A stretch of 64,000 nucleotides of DNA from Gammaproteobacteria bacterium HGW-Gammaproteobacteria-15 (GTDB lineage Bacteria > Pseudomonadota > Gammaproteobacteria > Enterobacterales > Alteromonadaceae): positions 62,001 through 126,000 of the forward strand of contig PGZF01000006.1 of the NCBI GenBank assembly GCA_002840125.1. Direction: 5' to 3'. Positions 27,726 to 36,188 of this stretch are shown here, in pieces; within the stretch, counting starts at the first letter, position 1; each line of letters opens with the position of its first letter. The notes beneath the pieces are model-generated. The model had not been told where the DNA came from and did not search any database. It saw nothing but the letters and a program-made list of their open reading frames with translations. The position numbers and the translations under genes were made by a program.

Positions 27726-28454
27726 TTAACCGTAAGAAACTTCTAACACATCACCCAATTTCACGGCGCCAAGGCCAATCAGGTTTAACATAATTCCGCC
27801 ACCCGTACCGTTCATACTGACACTGGCGACCGGGGTATAGACGTTAACCGGCAAACTGGCAGTTTTACCATCAGTGTAGCTAACATCCACTTTTACTTTG
27901 TATACGCCCGCTTTAACCCGCTCAGATAACTCACCGTCGACTACTGCTGCGCTGCCAGAACCCGATTCAACATAAGTACCATCCCAGATAAATTCGTTTT
28001 TACCAATTTTGGGGTTGTCGACACTAAAGGATTGCACCAGTTCGCCTTTTTCATTTTCAATCCGCACCTGCATTCGGGTAGCCGCTTTATCCAGCTCAAT
28101 ATTGCCGCGCGCTAAGGTGTCACCGGTAAAGACAATTTCCTTCGATTGTGTCAACACACTGCGACCAACCAACGACGATGCCTGCAATGCCTGGTTTGAC
28201 GACATACTTTCGGCAAAGCCTTTAAAGCTTTCATTTAACTGCCCAATGCCATCTGCCATAGTAAAATTGGTCATTTGGGCAATCATCTGATCGTTTTCTA
28301 CCGGCTTGGTTGGGTCCTGAAATGCCAATTGCTGGGTAAGCAAGGCAAAGAAATCAGATTGCGTTAAAGCGCCATTGTTTTTGTCCGGTACCTTTTTGTC
28401 GGCATCCCAGTACATGCCATCCAGGGCAGGGTTGTTATTTACATTAGTTGTCAT
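27726..28454 (-). CDS. flgD: Hook-cap / scaffold protein FlgD
   Basis: The cap needed for hook assembly, 242 residues. Residues 25-75 carry LTQSDFFALLTQQLAFQDPTKPVENDQMIAQMTNFTMADGI, the conserved N-terminal signature, followed by a FlgD Ig-like/Tudor pair with IENEKGELVQSFSV and a C-terminal TASLPVNVYTPVASVSM. It lies between flgC and flgE. Confidence 0.95.
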   Translation of the reverse strand: MTTNVNNNPALDGMYWDADKKVPDKNNGALTQSDFFALLTQQLAFQDPTKPVENDQMIAQMTNFTMADGIGQLNESFKGFAESMSSNQALQASSLVGRSVLTQSKEIVFTGDTLARGNIELDKAATRMQVRIENEKGELVQSFSVDNPKIGKNEFIWDGTYVESGSGSAAVVDGELSERVKAGVYKVKVDVSYTDGKTASLPVNVYTPVASVSMNGTGGGIMLNLIGLGAVKLGDVLEVSYG

Positions 28455-28465
28455 TTGCTAAGCCC

Positions 28466-28891
28466 TTATTGCTGCTGGCCCAGTCTGAGCGTGCGCATAA
28501 CCATTTGTTTGGCCGCCTCAGCTGTTTGCACGTTAGTTTCATAAGAGCGCGACGCCGAAATCATGTTCGCCATCTCTTCCATAATATTGACATTGGGTTT
28601 GTAGATATAACCGTTCTCGTCTGCCAAAGGATGGTTAGGCGAATACTCGACGTTCAGAGGTGCATCAGACTCAACAATGCCAAGCACTTTCACTCCGACA
28701 CTATCATCGCCTTGCTGGCGCTTTGCCTCTGACAACTCAGCAGCAAATACGGCGTGCCTGCCGCGGTAAGTTTGCTCTACACTGCTGCTGACACTGTTAG
28801 CATTGGCAATATTGCTGGCGGTGGTGTTCATTCGCACTGCCTGTGCTGTCATACCACTGCCGGTAATATCAAAAATTTTGTATGAACTCAT
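28466..28891 (-). CDS. flgC: Proximal rod protein FlgC
   Basis: A 141-residue rod protein. It starts with KIFDITGSGMTAQAVRMNTTASNIANANSVSSS and ends with NVNIMEEMANMISASRSYETNVQTAEAAKQMVMRTLRLGQ, both typical. It follows flgB by 2 bp, and the two are nearly coupled. Confidence 0.95.
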   Translation of the reverse strand: MSSYKIFDITGSGMTAQAVRMNTTASNIANANSVSSSVEQTYRGRHAVFAAELSEAKRQQGDDSVGVKVLGIVESDAPLNVEYSPNHPLADENGYIYKPNVNIMEEMANMISASRSYETNVQTAEAAKQMVMRTLRLGQQQ

Positions 28892-28893
28892 GG

Positions 28894-29295
28894 TTATTGC
28901 CCTCCGCCGGTAATAGCTTTTTTCAAACCACTGATCCGTGCGTTCAAAAATGTCATACTGGCCTGATATTCCAGACTATTTTGCATAAATGCATTACGTT
29001 CACGGTGAATATCTACACTGTTACCGTCGCCGGTGTCGGGCTGATCCGGATTACGAAACTTAGTTTCATGCCGGGCCGCGGTAGAAATAGTAAAGTGCTG
29101 CTCATGGGTGCGGGCCATAGCGCCAGACTGACGGGACTTTGCGTTATTCAGTGCCTGTTGGAAATCCAAGTCGCGGGCTTTATAGCCAGGCGTATCGGCA
29201 TTAGCGATATTTTCGGCCAGCACCTGAGCACGCTGATCGCGGACCAGCATGGCTTCAGGGTGCATACCAAATGCTTTTTCAAAACTGATTGCCAT
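28894..29295 (-). CDS. flgB: Proximal rod protein FlgB
   Basis: A rod protein of 133 residues, first of the flgBCDE operon. It has the FlgB start MAISFEKAFGMHPEAMLVRDQRAQVLAENIANADTPGYKARDLDF-like region. The ATG at 29295 is used rather than an upstream one because AGAGGTGGCAAAA precedes it and the upstream codon lies in the sigma54 promoter. The cheR gene ends 73 bp upstream. Confidence 0.94.
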   Translation of the reverse strand: MAISFEKAFGMHPEAMLVRDQRAQVLAENIANADTPGYKARDLDFQQALNNAKSRQSGAMARTHEQHFTISTAARHETKFRNPDQPDTGDGNSVDIHRERNAFMQNSLEYQASMTFLNARISGLKKAITGGGQ

Positions 29296-29332
29296 TTTTT
29301 TGCCACCTCTGATTAAGCGATAGCAAATGAAA

Positions 29333-29348
29333 TGCAAAACTTAGGCCA
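29333..29348 (-). promoter_or_regulatory. Sigma54 promoter of flgBCDE
   Basis: The minus strand reads TGGCCTAAGTTTTGCA; the TGGC and TTGC boxes have correct 10-bp GG-GC spacing, 38 bp before the flgB start. Confidence 0.65.
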
Positions 29349-29367
29349 AATATTAAATTTGCGTAGA

Positions 29368-30201
29368 TTAAGTTTTCTTGCGGTAGATAATACCGGGGTT
29401 ACAGCGGATCATTTCAAAATCAGCATTAATGCTGGACAAGGATTCAGACGCGCCGAGAAATAAATAGCCGCGTGGATTAAGAGATTGGGCAAATTGGCGG
29501 ATAATTTTTGCCTTCACATCGGCAGAAAAATAAATCAGCACATTACGACAAAAAATAATGTCGAACTTACCTAGCAAGGTATAGCTGTCCAGCAGGTTAA
29601 GGTGGCGGAAACTAACGTTTTTACGCACATTGTCTTTAACGCGCATCATACCTTTGCCACTGTCTTCAAAAAACTTGCTGCGCCGCTCCGGTGATAAACC
29701 CCGTGACAAGGCTAAACCGTCATACTCAGCGCGCTGACAATGCTCGAGCATAGTGTTGGAGATATCAGTGCCCATTATGTGCACCCCCAGACTGAAGGCG
29801 CCAGGCCGGCTTTGCTGGTATTCTAATGCGGTCATGGCGATAGAGTAAGGCTCCTGCCCGCTTGAACTGGCAGCTGACCACATTTTGACAGTACGGCAAG
29901 TTTTTTCCAGCTCAGGAAATATCTGCTTTTTTAACAGCTCATAAGGATAGGTGTCGCGAAACCATAAGGTTTCGTTTGTTGTCATTGCGTCTATTACCGC
30001 AGAACGTAACTGCCGTTCAAACGGGCTGAGGGTTTTATTCACCAGCTCGGACAATGTGGCCAAACCAAAGCGTTGCATTAACGGAGCTAAGCGGCTTTTA
30101 ACCAGGTACTGTTTATTGTCGCCCAGCACAATACCACACTGCTGCTCAAGGAAATCCCTGAACAGCACGTACTCTTTATCGTGTAAGTCTTTATTTGGCA
30201 C
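29368..30201 (-). CDS. cheR: Chemotaxis protein methyltransferase CheR
   Basis: CheR methylates glutamates on chemoreceptors using SAM. The 277-residue protein has an N-terminal helical domain (FLEQQCGIVLGDNKQYLVKSRL), the motif WSAASSSGQEPYSIAM, TDISNTMLEHCQRAEYD and FDIIFCRNVLIYF, which are the SAM-binding and active-site segments. No TPR or other C-terminal extension is present. It follows cheV by 14 bp. Confidence 0.95.
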   Translation of the reverse strand: MPNKDLHDKEYVLFRDFLEQQCGIVLGDNKQYLVKSRLAPLMQRFGLATLSELVNKTLSPFERQLRSAVIDAMTTNETLWFRDTYPYELLKKQIFPELEKTCRTVKMWSAASSSGQEPYSIAMTALEYQQSRPGAFSLGVHIMGTDISNTMLEHCQRAEYDGLALSRGLSPERRSKFFEDSGKGMMRVKDNVRKNVSFRHLNLLDSYTLLGKFDIIFCRNVLIYFSADVKAKIIRQFAQSLNPRGYLFLGASESLSSINADFEMIRCNPGIIYRKKT

Positions 30202-30215
30202 TATTAATCCTTAAC

Positions 30216-31145
30216 TTAGTCGGTATGCAGCCACTTCTGTACAGACTCTGCCAGCTCATCCGGATTAAATTTCGCAATAAAATCATCTGCACCTACTTTT
30301 TGTACCATCTGCTGGTTAAAAACACCGCTAAGCGAAGTATGCAGTATTACGTGCAGCTTTTTCAGTTTAGGATCAAGTTTAATTTCTGCCGTCAGGGTGT
30401 AGCCATCCATTTCAGGCATTTCAATATCAGAAATCAGTAAACCGATTTTCTCAGTAACTGACTCATTGCAACTTTTTGCTACATCCTGCAAATATTGCAG
30501 TGCCTCGCGCCCATTCATGACCAAGTGCATCTTAACACCCAGCCCTTCCAGCGCACGCTTTACCTGATTACGCGCAACGGCTGAATCATCGGCAATCAGA
30601 ATAAGCCGCTCGCCTAAATCTTCACTGATACTGTGAGTATTAATATCTGCGCTGATAGCCGTTGGCGACGGCGAAATTTCTTCCAGTATTTTTTCTACAT
30701 CCAGAATCTCTACCAGCTCTTTATCAATTTCCGTTACCGCGGTCAGGTAACTTTGTTTACCACTGGTGCCTTTGGGCGGCGGCATTATCGCTTCCCAGTT
30801 GATATTAATAATGCGCTCTACGGAATCTACCAAAAACCCCTGCACTGAGCGATTATACTCCGCAATAATAATAAAACTGTTTTTGGTATCTTCAATCGGT
30901 TTACCACCGGTAGCCAGGCTAAGATCGATAACCGAGATAGTTTGACCACGAATATGAGCAATACCCCGGACAAACTTATTGCGCTTGGGAATGGCCGTAA
31001 GTGGCGGGCATTGCAATACTTCACGCACTTTAAATACGTTAATGCCGTAACGCTGGCGCCCTCTTAGCTTAAACAGCAGTAATTCCAGCCTGTTCTGGCC
31101 AACTAATTGTGTGCGCTGATTTACCGAGTCTAAAATACCGGCCAT
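30216..31145 (-). CDS. cheV: Chemotaxis coupling protein CheV
   Basis: CheV joins a CheW domain (residues 10-165, QRYGINVFKVREVL and VRGIAHIRGQTISVIDL) to a C-terminal receiver domain with ADDSAVARNQ, the phosphoacceptor Asp in LLISDIEMPEMDGY, HTSLSG and DDFIAKF. It couples receptors to CheA and is tuned by phosphorylation. The ATG at 31145 (MAGILDSVNQRTQLVG) is chosen over an upstream one because GAGGAGCGGCAG precedes it and CheV proteins start there. It is divergent from flgA. Confidence 0.95.
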   Translation of the reverse strand: MAGILDSVNQRTQLVGQNRLELLLFKLRGRQRYGINVFKVREVLQCPPLTAIPKRNKFVRGIAHIRGQTISVIDLSLATGGKPIEDTKNSFIIIAEYNRSVQGFLVDSVERIININWEAIMPPPKGTSGKQSYLTAVTEIDKELVEILDVEKILEEISPSPTAISADINTHSISEDLGERLILIADDSAVARNQVKRALEGLGVKMHLVMNGREALQYLQDVAKSCNESVTEKIGLLISDIEMPEMDGYTLTAEIKLDPKLKKLHVILHTSLSGVFNQQMVQKVGADDFIAKFNPDELAESVQKWLHTD

Positions 31146-31273
31146 CTGCCGCTCCTCTGTAATACTATCCGGATCGATTCTTGCTTTAGTACCTGTCACA
31201 GACGGTTATTTGACACCGCCAAGTCTGGCCCTGATGTTATAACCCTTAGCGTGTAAAGCATAGCCGAAACCTT

Positions 31274-31984
31274 ATGAAAAAGTACGAAAATTTATTTAAA
31301 CAAATACTTACCTGCGTTACGCTGCTGTGTGCCGGCCCTTTGGCTGCGCAGGATAGCGTTAGCAGCTATTCACCCGCGCAGTTAACTGAGCAGGCCTCTG
31401 CATGGCTGGAACAAGAACTGGCAGTAACACCGGGGGGCAGTATACAAGTGCAGGCAAGCCCGCTCGACGACAGAATAGGCTACAAACACTGTAACGAACC
31501 GCTGCAGTTTTCACTGTCTCAGCCACTTACACAGCGCCAGAATACAATACAAATCCGTTGCGGTGCAGAACAAAGCTGGCAGCTGTATCTACCTGTTCGT
31601 ATTGAAGAAATCGTGCAAACGGTTATTTTGACACAAAATATTAGTAGCGGCAGCCTGCTCACTGCCGATATGCTGGATATCGCCAACCGTGAACGCCGTT
31701 TTTTACGCGGCAGCCTGGTGAGTGACCCCAGACAAATTATCGGCGCAAAAACCCGGCGGGCAATGTCAATTGGACAAATTATCACCTTGCAGGATCTTTG
31801 CCTTGTCTGTAAAGGAGATGTTGTTACAATATCAGTTAGCAATAACGGCTTAAATGTAGCAGCAACCGGAATAGCACAAAGTGATGGCAGTTTAGGCGAT
31901 GTCATCAGCGTGCTTAACCGCCAGTCAAAGCGGGCTATTACCGCAGAGGTAATAGCAGTAAACCAGGTTAGTATTAAATTTTAA
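31274..31984 (+). CDS. flgA: P-ring assembly chaperone FlgA
   Basis: A 236-residue periplasmic chaperone for FlgI. It has a signal peptide ending LAAQ near residue 26 and a C-terminal SAF domain with ISSGSLLTADML and AMSIGQIITLQDL, followed by GDVVTISVSNNGLNVAATGIA, all typical of FlgA. The gene is divergent from cheV, and flgMN follow behind a separate FliA promoter. Confidence 0.93.
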   Translation: MKKYENLFKQILTCVTLLCAGPLAAQDSVSSYSPAQLTEQASAWLEQELAVTPGGSIQVQASPLDDRIGYKHCNEPLQFSLSQPLTQRQNTIQIRCGAEQSWQLYLPVRIEEIVQTVILTQNISSGSLLTADMLDIANRERRFLRGSLVSDPRQIIGAKTRRAMSIGQIITLQDLCLVCKGDVVTISVSNNGLNVAATGIAQSDGSLGDVISVLNRQSKRAITAEVIAVNQVSIKF

Positions 31985-31992
31985 ATATTAAC

Positions 31993-32019
31993 TAAAGTTT
32001 TGCAGTTTAACGCCGTTAA
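31993..32019 (+). promoter_or_regulatory. FliA (sigma28) promoter of flgMN
   Basis: TAAAGTTT-N11-GCCGTTAA: a perfect -35 box and one mismatch in the -10 box, 41 bp before flgM. A FliA-driven anti-sigma gene gives the usual negative feedback. Confidence 0.75.
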
Positions 32020-32060
32020 CCTGTGCATAAGGAACTGTATTAAGGTGATGAGGTACGAGC

Positions 32061-32381
32061 ATGGCTATTAATATCAATAACTTGCAGAATAGTCCGCAAG
32101 TAAAAACTGACAAAGTTGAGCAAAATGCCCAACGTCAGCAAGCTGCTGTGCAGCAAAATGCCAGTCAGGCAGCGGCACAAAAGCAAGACTCTGTGTCTAT
32201 TACGCCACAGGCGCAACAATTTTCCAAGCTGACCGAAAAAGCCAGTAACAGCAGCGGCATCGATCAGGAAAAGGTTGATAAAATCAGACAGGCGATTACT
32301 GATGGTAAGTACAAAGTGAATGTTGAACAACTGGCACGACGCATAGTGCAGTTTGAAAGCGAGCTATTTGGTAAAAAATGA
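32061..32381 (+). CDS. flgM: Anti-sigma28 factor FlgM
   Basis: A 106-residue protein that binds and blocks FliA until it is exported through the finished hook. The N-terminal part is Gln-rich and probably disordered, with SVSITPQAQQFSKLTEKA, and the C-terminal half holds the sigma-binding helices (EKVDKIRQAITDGKYKVNVEQLARRIVQFE). A GAGGTACGAG site precedes the ATG. It overlaps flgN by 4 bp. Confidence 0.93.
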   Translation: MAININNLQNSPQVKTDKVEQNAQRQQAAVQQNASQAAAQKQDSVSITPQAQQFSKLTEKASNSSGIDQEKVDKIRQAITDGKYKVNVEQLARRIVQFESELFGKK

Positions 32382-32812
32382 CAACTGCCAGCAACGACAT
32401 CATCGCCTTATTAGATCAGCAAAAGCAGCTACTGGATGAGCTGCTCTTGTCTTTGCGGCAGGAAATTGCCGCCCTGGCCAGCCGCGACATCGCTGCGCTG
32501 GAAAACATTCTTACGTTAAAAACCACCCAGCTGCAACAGCTGCAACAGAACGACGCCTTACTGGCGGCCTGCGCTGATATTGCTGAGCAAAAACAACAAG
32601 CCTGGTTTAAACAAAAAGTGGCCGAGCTTGATGCCCAGTTGGAAGAGTGTAAACGGCAAAACGACATTAACCAGCAAACACTGGAACAAAGCCAGCTTAC
32701 TCTGGCCAGATTTAAAACTGAATTACTGGCCAGCCGCGGTAAATCAGGCCTGACTTACACCAGTAAAGGCAAACCAGCAGTAGAAAGCAAAGGTAAAGGC
32801 ATTAAAGCCTGA
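32378..32812 (+). CDS. flgN: FlgK/FlgL export chaperone FlgN
   Basis: A 144-residue helical chaperone for the two junction proteins. The first 120 residues are a long Gln/Leu-rich coiled coil (LDQQKQLLDELLLSLRQEIAAL, NILTLKTTQLQQLQQND), and the C-terminus is basic with YTSKGKPAVESKGKGIKA. The call rests on helical character plus its position after flgM, overlapping by 4 bp. Confidence 0.85.
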   Translation: MTTASNDIIALLDQQKQLLDELLLSLRQEIAALASRDIAALENILTLKTTQLQQLQQNDALLAACADIAEQKQQAWFKQKVAELDAQLEECKRQNDINQQTLEQSQLTLARFKTELLASRGKSGLTYTSKGKPAVESKGKGIKA

Positions 32813-32885
32813 GCTGGTAACCCCCTCACTAACACAAATGAATATTTGTCAGTTAATAACTACCCATTAATGCTAGCTATTAACA

Positions 32886-33344
32886 CTAATAGTACCGCAC
32901 ACTTTTAATCGTTTGTCTTGGCTGGGTATTCTGATACAAGTGATATACCTGCTCAAAATCCAGTTCCAGCTCCGTCACATATACATCATCAATGGCATAG
33001 GTTTTTATTACCCTGGCCCCGCTTATTACGCCCTTAACCGACGATGACAAGTTTTCATTATCAAGTACCATAGCGCGCAGCTGATTAGTAGCGTCAATTT
33101 TTTGTCCATACACTACTTCAGTCAGTTCGCGGTAAGCATCCAGTTTCGACGCTTTCATCGCCTGCAGCATTTTATGTTCATTGCTGTCACCATGCTGCAC
33201 ACTGATTGGCGCATAACCTACCGCCGTTAATACCGGAAAAGCATCCGGCTTTACCGGCGCATATTCTACATGCCGGCTTAGCAACGAAGAGCACCCCGCT
33301 GCTAATACCGCAGTTAACATCACTAAAGTGCGCCAAGCTGTCAT
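32886..33344 (-). CDS. flgP: Outer-membrane flagellar lipoprotein FlgP (LPP20 family)
   Basis: A 152-residue lipoprotein. The signal MTAWRTLVMLTAVLAAGCSS has lipobox LAAGC with Cys at residue 18. The mature part has the LPP20 features KASKLDAYRELTEVVYGQKI and GVISGARVIKTY. FlgP forms the outer-membrane H-ring/basal disk around polar flagella in Vibrio and Campylobacter. The ATG at 33344 follows AGGAGATTAAA. It is divergent from flgT, and no flgO is found next to it. Confidence 0.85.
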   Translation of the reverse strand: MTAWRTLVMLTAVLAAGCSSLLSRHVEYAPVKPDAFPVLTAVGYAPISVQHGDSNEHKMLQAMKASKLDAYRELTEVVYGQKIDATNQLRAMVLDNENLSSSVKGVISGARVIKTYAIDDVYVTELELDFEQVYHLYQNTQPRQTIKSVRYY

Positions 33345-33406
33345 TTTAATCTCCTGCGGCACAATAAACTTACTGTGCATTCAATTGTTAGCCGTCAGGT
33401 AGAATT

Positions 33407-33422
33407 AGCAATATTCACGCCA
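33407..33422 (-). promoter_or_regulatory. Sigma54 promoter of flgP
   Basis: The minus strand reads TGGCGTGAATATTGCT: TGGC and TTGC with 10 bp between GG and GC, 62 bp before the flgP start. Confidence 0.6.
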
Positions 33423-33446
33423 TAATTTAACAGCGCAGCCAGTTTA

Positions 33447-33462
33447 AGGCATACATTTTGCT
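33447..33462 (+). promoter_or_regulatory. Sigma54 promoter of flgT
   Basis: AGGCATACATTTTGCT matches GGCA and TTGC with correct spacing, 36 bp before the preferred flgT start. With the flgP motif it makes a back-to-back pair. Confidence 0.62.
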
Positions 33463-33498
33463 TAAGTGTCCGCAGTGCCAATTTATTGCAGGGCTTAT

Positions 33499-34638
33499 AT
33501 GAAACTTTATCCATGTATCGGGGTGCTTGTTGCCAGCCTGTTTAGCGTAAACAGCATGGCAGACTGGTATGAAGCAACCGGTCAGGCAGTTATTGAACAA
33601 GGCGATATAGACTCAGCCCGCCAGGCTGCTATTGAAGATGCGCTAAAAAGAGCCGCATTGTTTGCCGGTGCCAGCCTTAGCAGCACCCAGCAGCTTATTA
33701 ATGGTATTTTGCAGCAAGAGCAACTCGGTGTCGTTAGCAATGCTCAAATCGGCAAACTGCAATTGTTATCCGAAAGCCGGCACAATAATATGCTGACAGT
33801 AACCCTGCGTGCCGATATTACGCCACAATTAAGTAGTTGTAGCGGTAACCCATACCGTAAACCAGTACTACTGAGCCGAATTCAGTTACAGGCCCGCAAA
33901 GATGCTATCTACGGCGATTTATTTACCCTAGGCGAACATAGCACAGTGCAGCTGGAACGCCACTTACGCGATTACAGCCCTACGGCCACAGTCAGCAGCC
34001 TGCCGCAGGAAATGCCATTACATTATCTGGTTTACCCGGCAACCGAGCAGTTATTTAGCCAGGGATATCAGTATGTTATCAGTGCCCGTATTAACGATAT
34101 GTCGCTTGGTGAAAAAACCAGCCACTTCTGGGAAAAAGATCTAAAACAGCGCTACTTTGCTATTGATGTCACGCTGTTTGATCTGTTCGAGCAAAATATA
34201 GTGTACCAGCAGGAATACCGCACCAGTGCCAATTGGCCGTATAAAAGCCATAACACGCCAGCCAGCCACAGCCAAGCGTTCTGGCAAATGCCTTATGGCA
34301 GTAAAGTTGACAAGCTGCTGCAAATTATCGCCACTGACATGCAGCAACAGCTGCAATGTAAGCCGTTGCTCAGTGCAATAAAACAAGTAAGAAAAAACGA
34401 AGTAATGCTCGATCTTGGTAAACTGCACGGCCTGCAGCTGGGTGACGAGCTGCAGCTATTCCAGTTACAACGCCACCCCACTACACCGGGTGTAAAACGG
34501 CTGCTGCAAAGCCAGCTAAACCTTACCATTATCGAACTGACAGAACGAAATGCCTGGGCCAGTACCAACAAACAAGAACTCCTGCAACATATTCAGCCCG
34601 GTGATGTAGTAAGTGTACGTAAAATCAGCGGTTACTAA
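33499..34638 (+). CDS. flgT: Flagellar basal-body H-ring protein FlgT
   Basis: A periplasmic protein of about 379 residues with a signal peptide (VASLFSVNSMADWY, cleavage after SMA). The FlgT N-terminal domain carries WYEATGQAVIEQGDIDSARQAAIEDALKRAAL, followed by the middle part with YVISARINDMSL and the C-terminal SH3-like domain (VMLDLGKLHGLQLGDEL). In Vibrio it forms the H ring and stabilises the T ring. The ATG at 33499 is used because GCAGGG precedes it and the sigma54 start site would lie between it and an upstream ATG. Confidence 0.9.
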   Translation: MKLYPCIGVLVASLFSVNSMADWYEATGQAVIEQGDIDSARQAAIEDALKRAALFAGASLSSTQQLINGILQQEQLGVVSNAQIGKLQLLSESRHNNMLTVTLRADITPQLSSCSGNPYRKPVLLSRIQLQARKDAIYGDLFTLGEHSTVQLERHLRDYSPTATVSSLPQEMPLHYLVYPATEQLFSQGYQYVISARINDMSLGEKTSHFWEKDLKQRYFAIDVTLFDLFEQNIVYQQEYRTSANWPYKSHNTPASHSQAFWQMPYGSKVDKLLQIIATDMQQQLQCKPLLSAIKQVRKNEVMLDLGKLHGLQLGDELQLFQLQRHPTTPGVKRLLQSQLNLTIIELTERNAWASTNKQELLQHIQPGDVVSVRKISGY

Positions 34639-34647
34639 GCATGCAGG

Positions 34648-34676
34648 TTCCCAACCCCGGCGCACTCTGTTAGAAT
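34648..34676 (+). promoter_or_regulatory. Candidate promoter of tRNA-Arg
   Basis: TTCCCA and TAGAAT with a 17-bp spacer, followed by a GC-rich discriminator, ending 10 bp before the tRNA. The start of transcription is predicted about 34683. Confidence 0.42.
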
Positions 34677-34686
34677 TTCGCGCCGT

Positions 34687-34761
34687 TGCCCCATAGTTAA
34701 ATGGATATAACGGCCCCCTCCTAAGGGGCAGTTGCAGGTTCGATTCCTGCTGGGGCAGCCA
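34687..34761 (+). tRNA. tRNA-Arg (anticodon CCT)
   Basis: A cloverleaf can be drawn: acceptor arms TGCCCCA and TGGGGCA, anticodon stem GCCCC/GGGGC with loop CTCCTAA (anticodon CCT), T arm GCAGG-TTCGATT-CCTGC, discriminator G and encoded CCA. The body closely resembles E. coli argW, also a frequent phage attachment site. It reads AGG codons. The terminal pair is U1-A72 rather than G-C. Confidence 0.95.
34740..34761 (+). other. Probable attL within the tRNA-Arg 3' end
   Basis: A P4-type integrase gene starts 186 bp downstream and reads in the same direction, and everything after it is phage-like, so the crossover core most likely lies in the tRNA 3' half. The exact core cannot be fixed because the other end of the prophage lies outside the window; no second copy of the tRNA end was seen up to 64000. 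Confidence 0.55.
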
Positions 34762-34883
34762 GCTCTAAGTTTAATGCAGTTCGTTAACGCCCGAAGAAGT
34801 TCAGTAAAACCAGTAATTACAAGGCCTGCACTTGATCTGTTAGTTAGGTTTAGTTCAATATAGTGCGGTAAGAGCAGGTGATT

Positions 34884-34935
34884 TTAATACTACGCTTAAT
34901 ACTACAGCCGGTGTAGTGCTAAAACTGTAGTATTA
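34884..34935. repeat. ACTAC repeats upstream of the integrase
   Basis: TTAATACTAC occurs twice in direct orientation (from 34885 and 34896), and TAATACTACAG at 34897-34907 is repeated inverted and exact at 34925-34935, touching the first possible int start codon; a further TGTAGT lies between. This pattern suits arm-type integrase sites or an operator that limits int expression. Confidence 0.55.
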
Positions 34936-34946
34936 TGGACGGGAAA

Positions 34947-36185
34947 ATGGCAAGAAAAACAACACCATTAAGCGACACGGAAGTACGATCAGCTAAGCCT
35001 AAAGATAAGCTTTATTCGCTGTATGATGGCGACGGTTTAGAGCTGCGGATCACACCTGCCGGAAACAAGTCTTGGTTGTTTCGTTACAATCGACCGCATG
35101 TTAAAAACTCCAATTATTTAAAGATCGGTAGCTACCCTGAAACGTCTTTAGCTGTGGCCAGAAAAGCCCGGGCGGAATATCGAGAACTGTTAGACAGGGA
35201 TATTGATCCGCAAAAGTGGCTGGACGCGCAAAGCGATAAGCGGCGCCGGGAGATCAGCACAACACTTCAGGATGTGGCTAAAAAATGGTTTGCGGTAAAA
35301 TTTGCCGGCATCAGCGAGCGCCACGCATTTACAGTGCAGCGATCGTTTGAAGCACACTTATTCCCTACCCTTGGCAGCTGGCCGGTTAGCGAACTGACAG
35401 CGCCGGTGGTTATTGAAGAATTAAAACCGCTGGAAGCAGCAGGAAAAAGCGAAACGATTACCCGGCTTTGCCAGCGCCTAAATGAGTTAATGACCTGGTG
35501 TGTTAACACCGGTATTTTGCAGCACAATCCGCTCGCCGGAATTAAAGCTGCGTTTGCCAGCGCTAAAGCCACTAATATGCCGACGATAAAGCCGGAGCAA
35601 TTGCCTGAGCTGATGAAGGCGTTGAGCTATGCGCAGATCCGGATAATGACACGCTGCCTGATTGAGTGGCAACTGCACACTATGGTGCGACCGTCTGAGG
35701 CTGCCGGTGCGCGTTGGGATGAAATACAGCTTGATAATATGCTGTGGGTTATACCTGGTGAACGCATGAAACAGAAACGAGAACATCAAGTACCGCTTAC
35801 GCCACAAACAGTGGCCCTGTTGGAATTTATTAAGCCAATTACCGGCAGATCACCCTATATTTTTGCATCAGACCGCAACCCGGGTTTGCCCACGCATTCT
35901 GAAACAGCTAACCGGGCATTGCAGCGCATGGGCTATACAGGCGTACTGGTATCACATGGTTTGCGCGCACTGGCCAGCACTACACTCAACGAGCGCGGCT
36001 TTGATGATGATGTAATTGAGGCAGCGCTTGCGCACCAGGACAAAAACCAAGTGCGGTCAGCATACAACCGGGCAACTTATCTTGAGCGCCGGCGCAAGCT
36101 GATGGAATGGTGGAGTAACCACATAGAGGAAGCGGCCACAGGTAAGATGGCTTTTAGCGGTAAGAAAGGACTAAAAGCGGTTTAA
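34947..36185 (+). CDS. int: Tyrosine recombinase, P4-type prophage integrase
   Basis: An integrase of 412 residues with an N-terminal DUF4102 arm-binding domain (LSDTEVRSAKPKDKLYSLYDGDGLELRI), a SAM-like core-binding region near 110-195 and a catalytic domain. Counting from the chosen start, Arg248 (MVRPSEA), His337-X-X-Arg340 (SHGLR), His363 and Tyr373 (AYNR) form the active site. The ATG at 34947 (MARKTT) is preferred since this is the usual family start and the upstream ATG at 34935 lies in the inverted repeat. It targets the adjacent tRNA-Arg and converges on the SRAP gene with a 3-bp gap. Confidence 0.94.
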   Translation: MARKTTPLSDTEVRSAKPKDKLYSLYDGDGLELRITPAGNKSWLFRYNRPHVKNSNYLKIGSYPETSLAVARKARAEYRELLDRDIDPQKWLDAQSDKRRREISTTLQDVAKKWFAVKFAGISERHAFTVQRSFEAHLFPTLGSWPVSELTAPVVIEELKPLEAAGKSETITRLCQRLNELMTWCVNTGILQHNPLAGIKAAFASAKATNMPTIKPEQLPELMKALSYAQIRIMTRCLIEWQLHTMVRPSEAAGARWDEIQLDNMLWVIPGERMKQKREHQVPLTPQTVALLEFIKPITGRSPYIFASDRNPGLPTHSETANRALQRMGYTGVLVSHGLRALASTTLNERGFDDDVIEAALAHQDKNQVRSAYNRATYLERRRKLMEWWSNHIEEAATGKMAFSGKKGLKAV

Positions 36186-36188
36186 TAT

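Noticed and set aside
31150-31200. TAAAGCAA before cheV as a FliA -35 box
   Set aside because: No acceptable -10 element lies 11 bp downstream.
32813-32885. Short AT-rich inverted repeats between flgN and flgP as a bidirectional terminator
   Set aside because: Stems are only 6-7 bp and AT-rich with no clear T-run.
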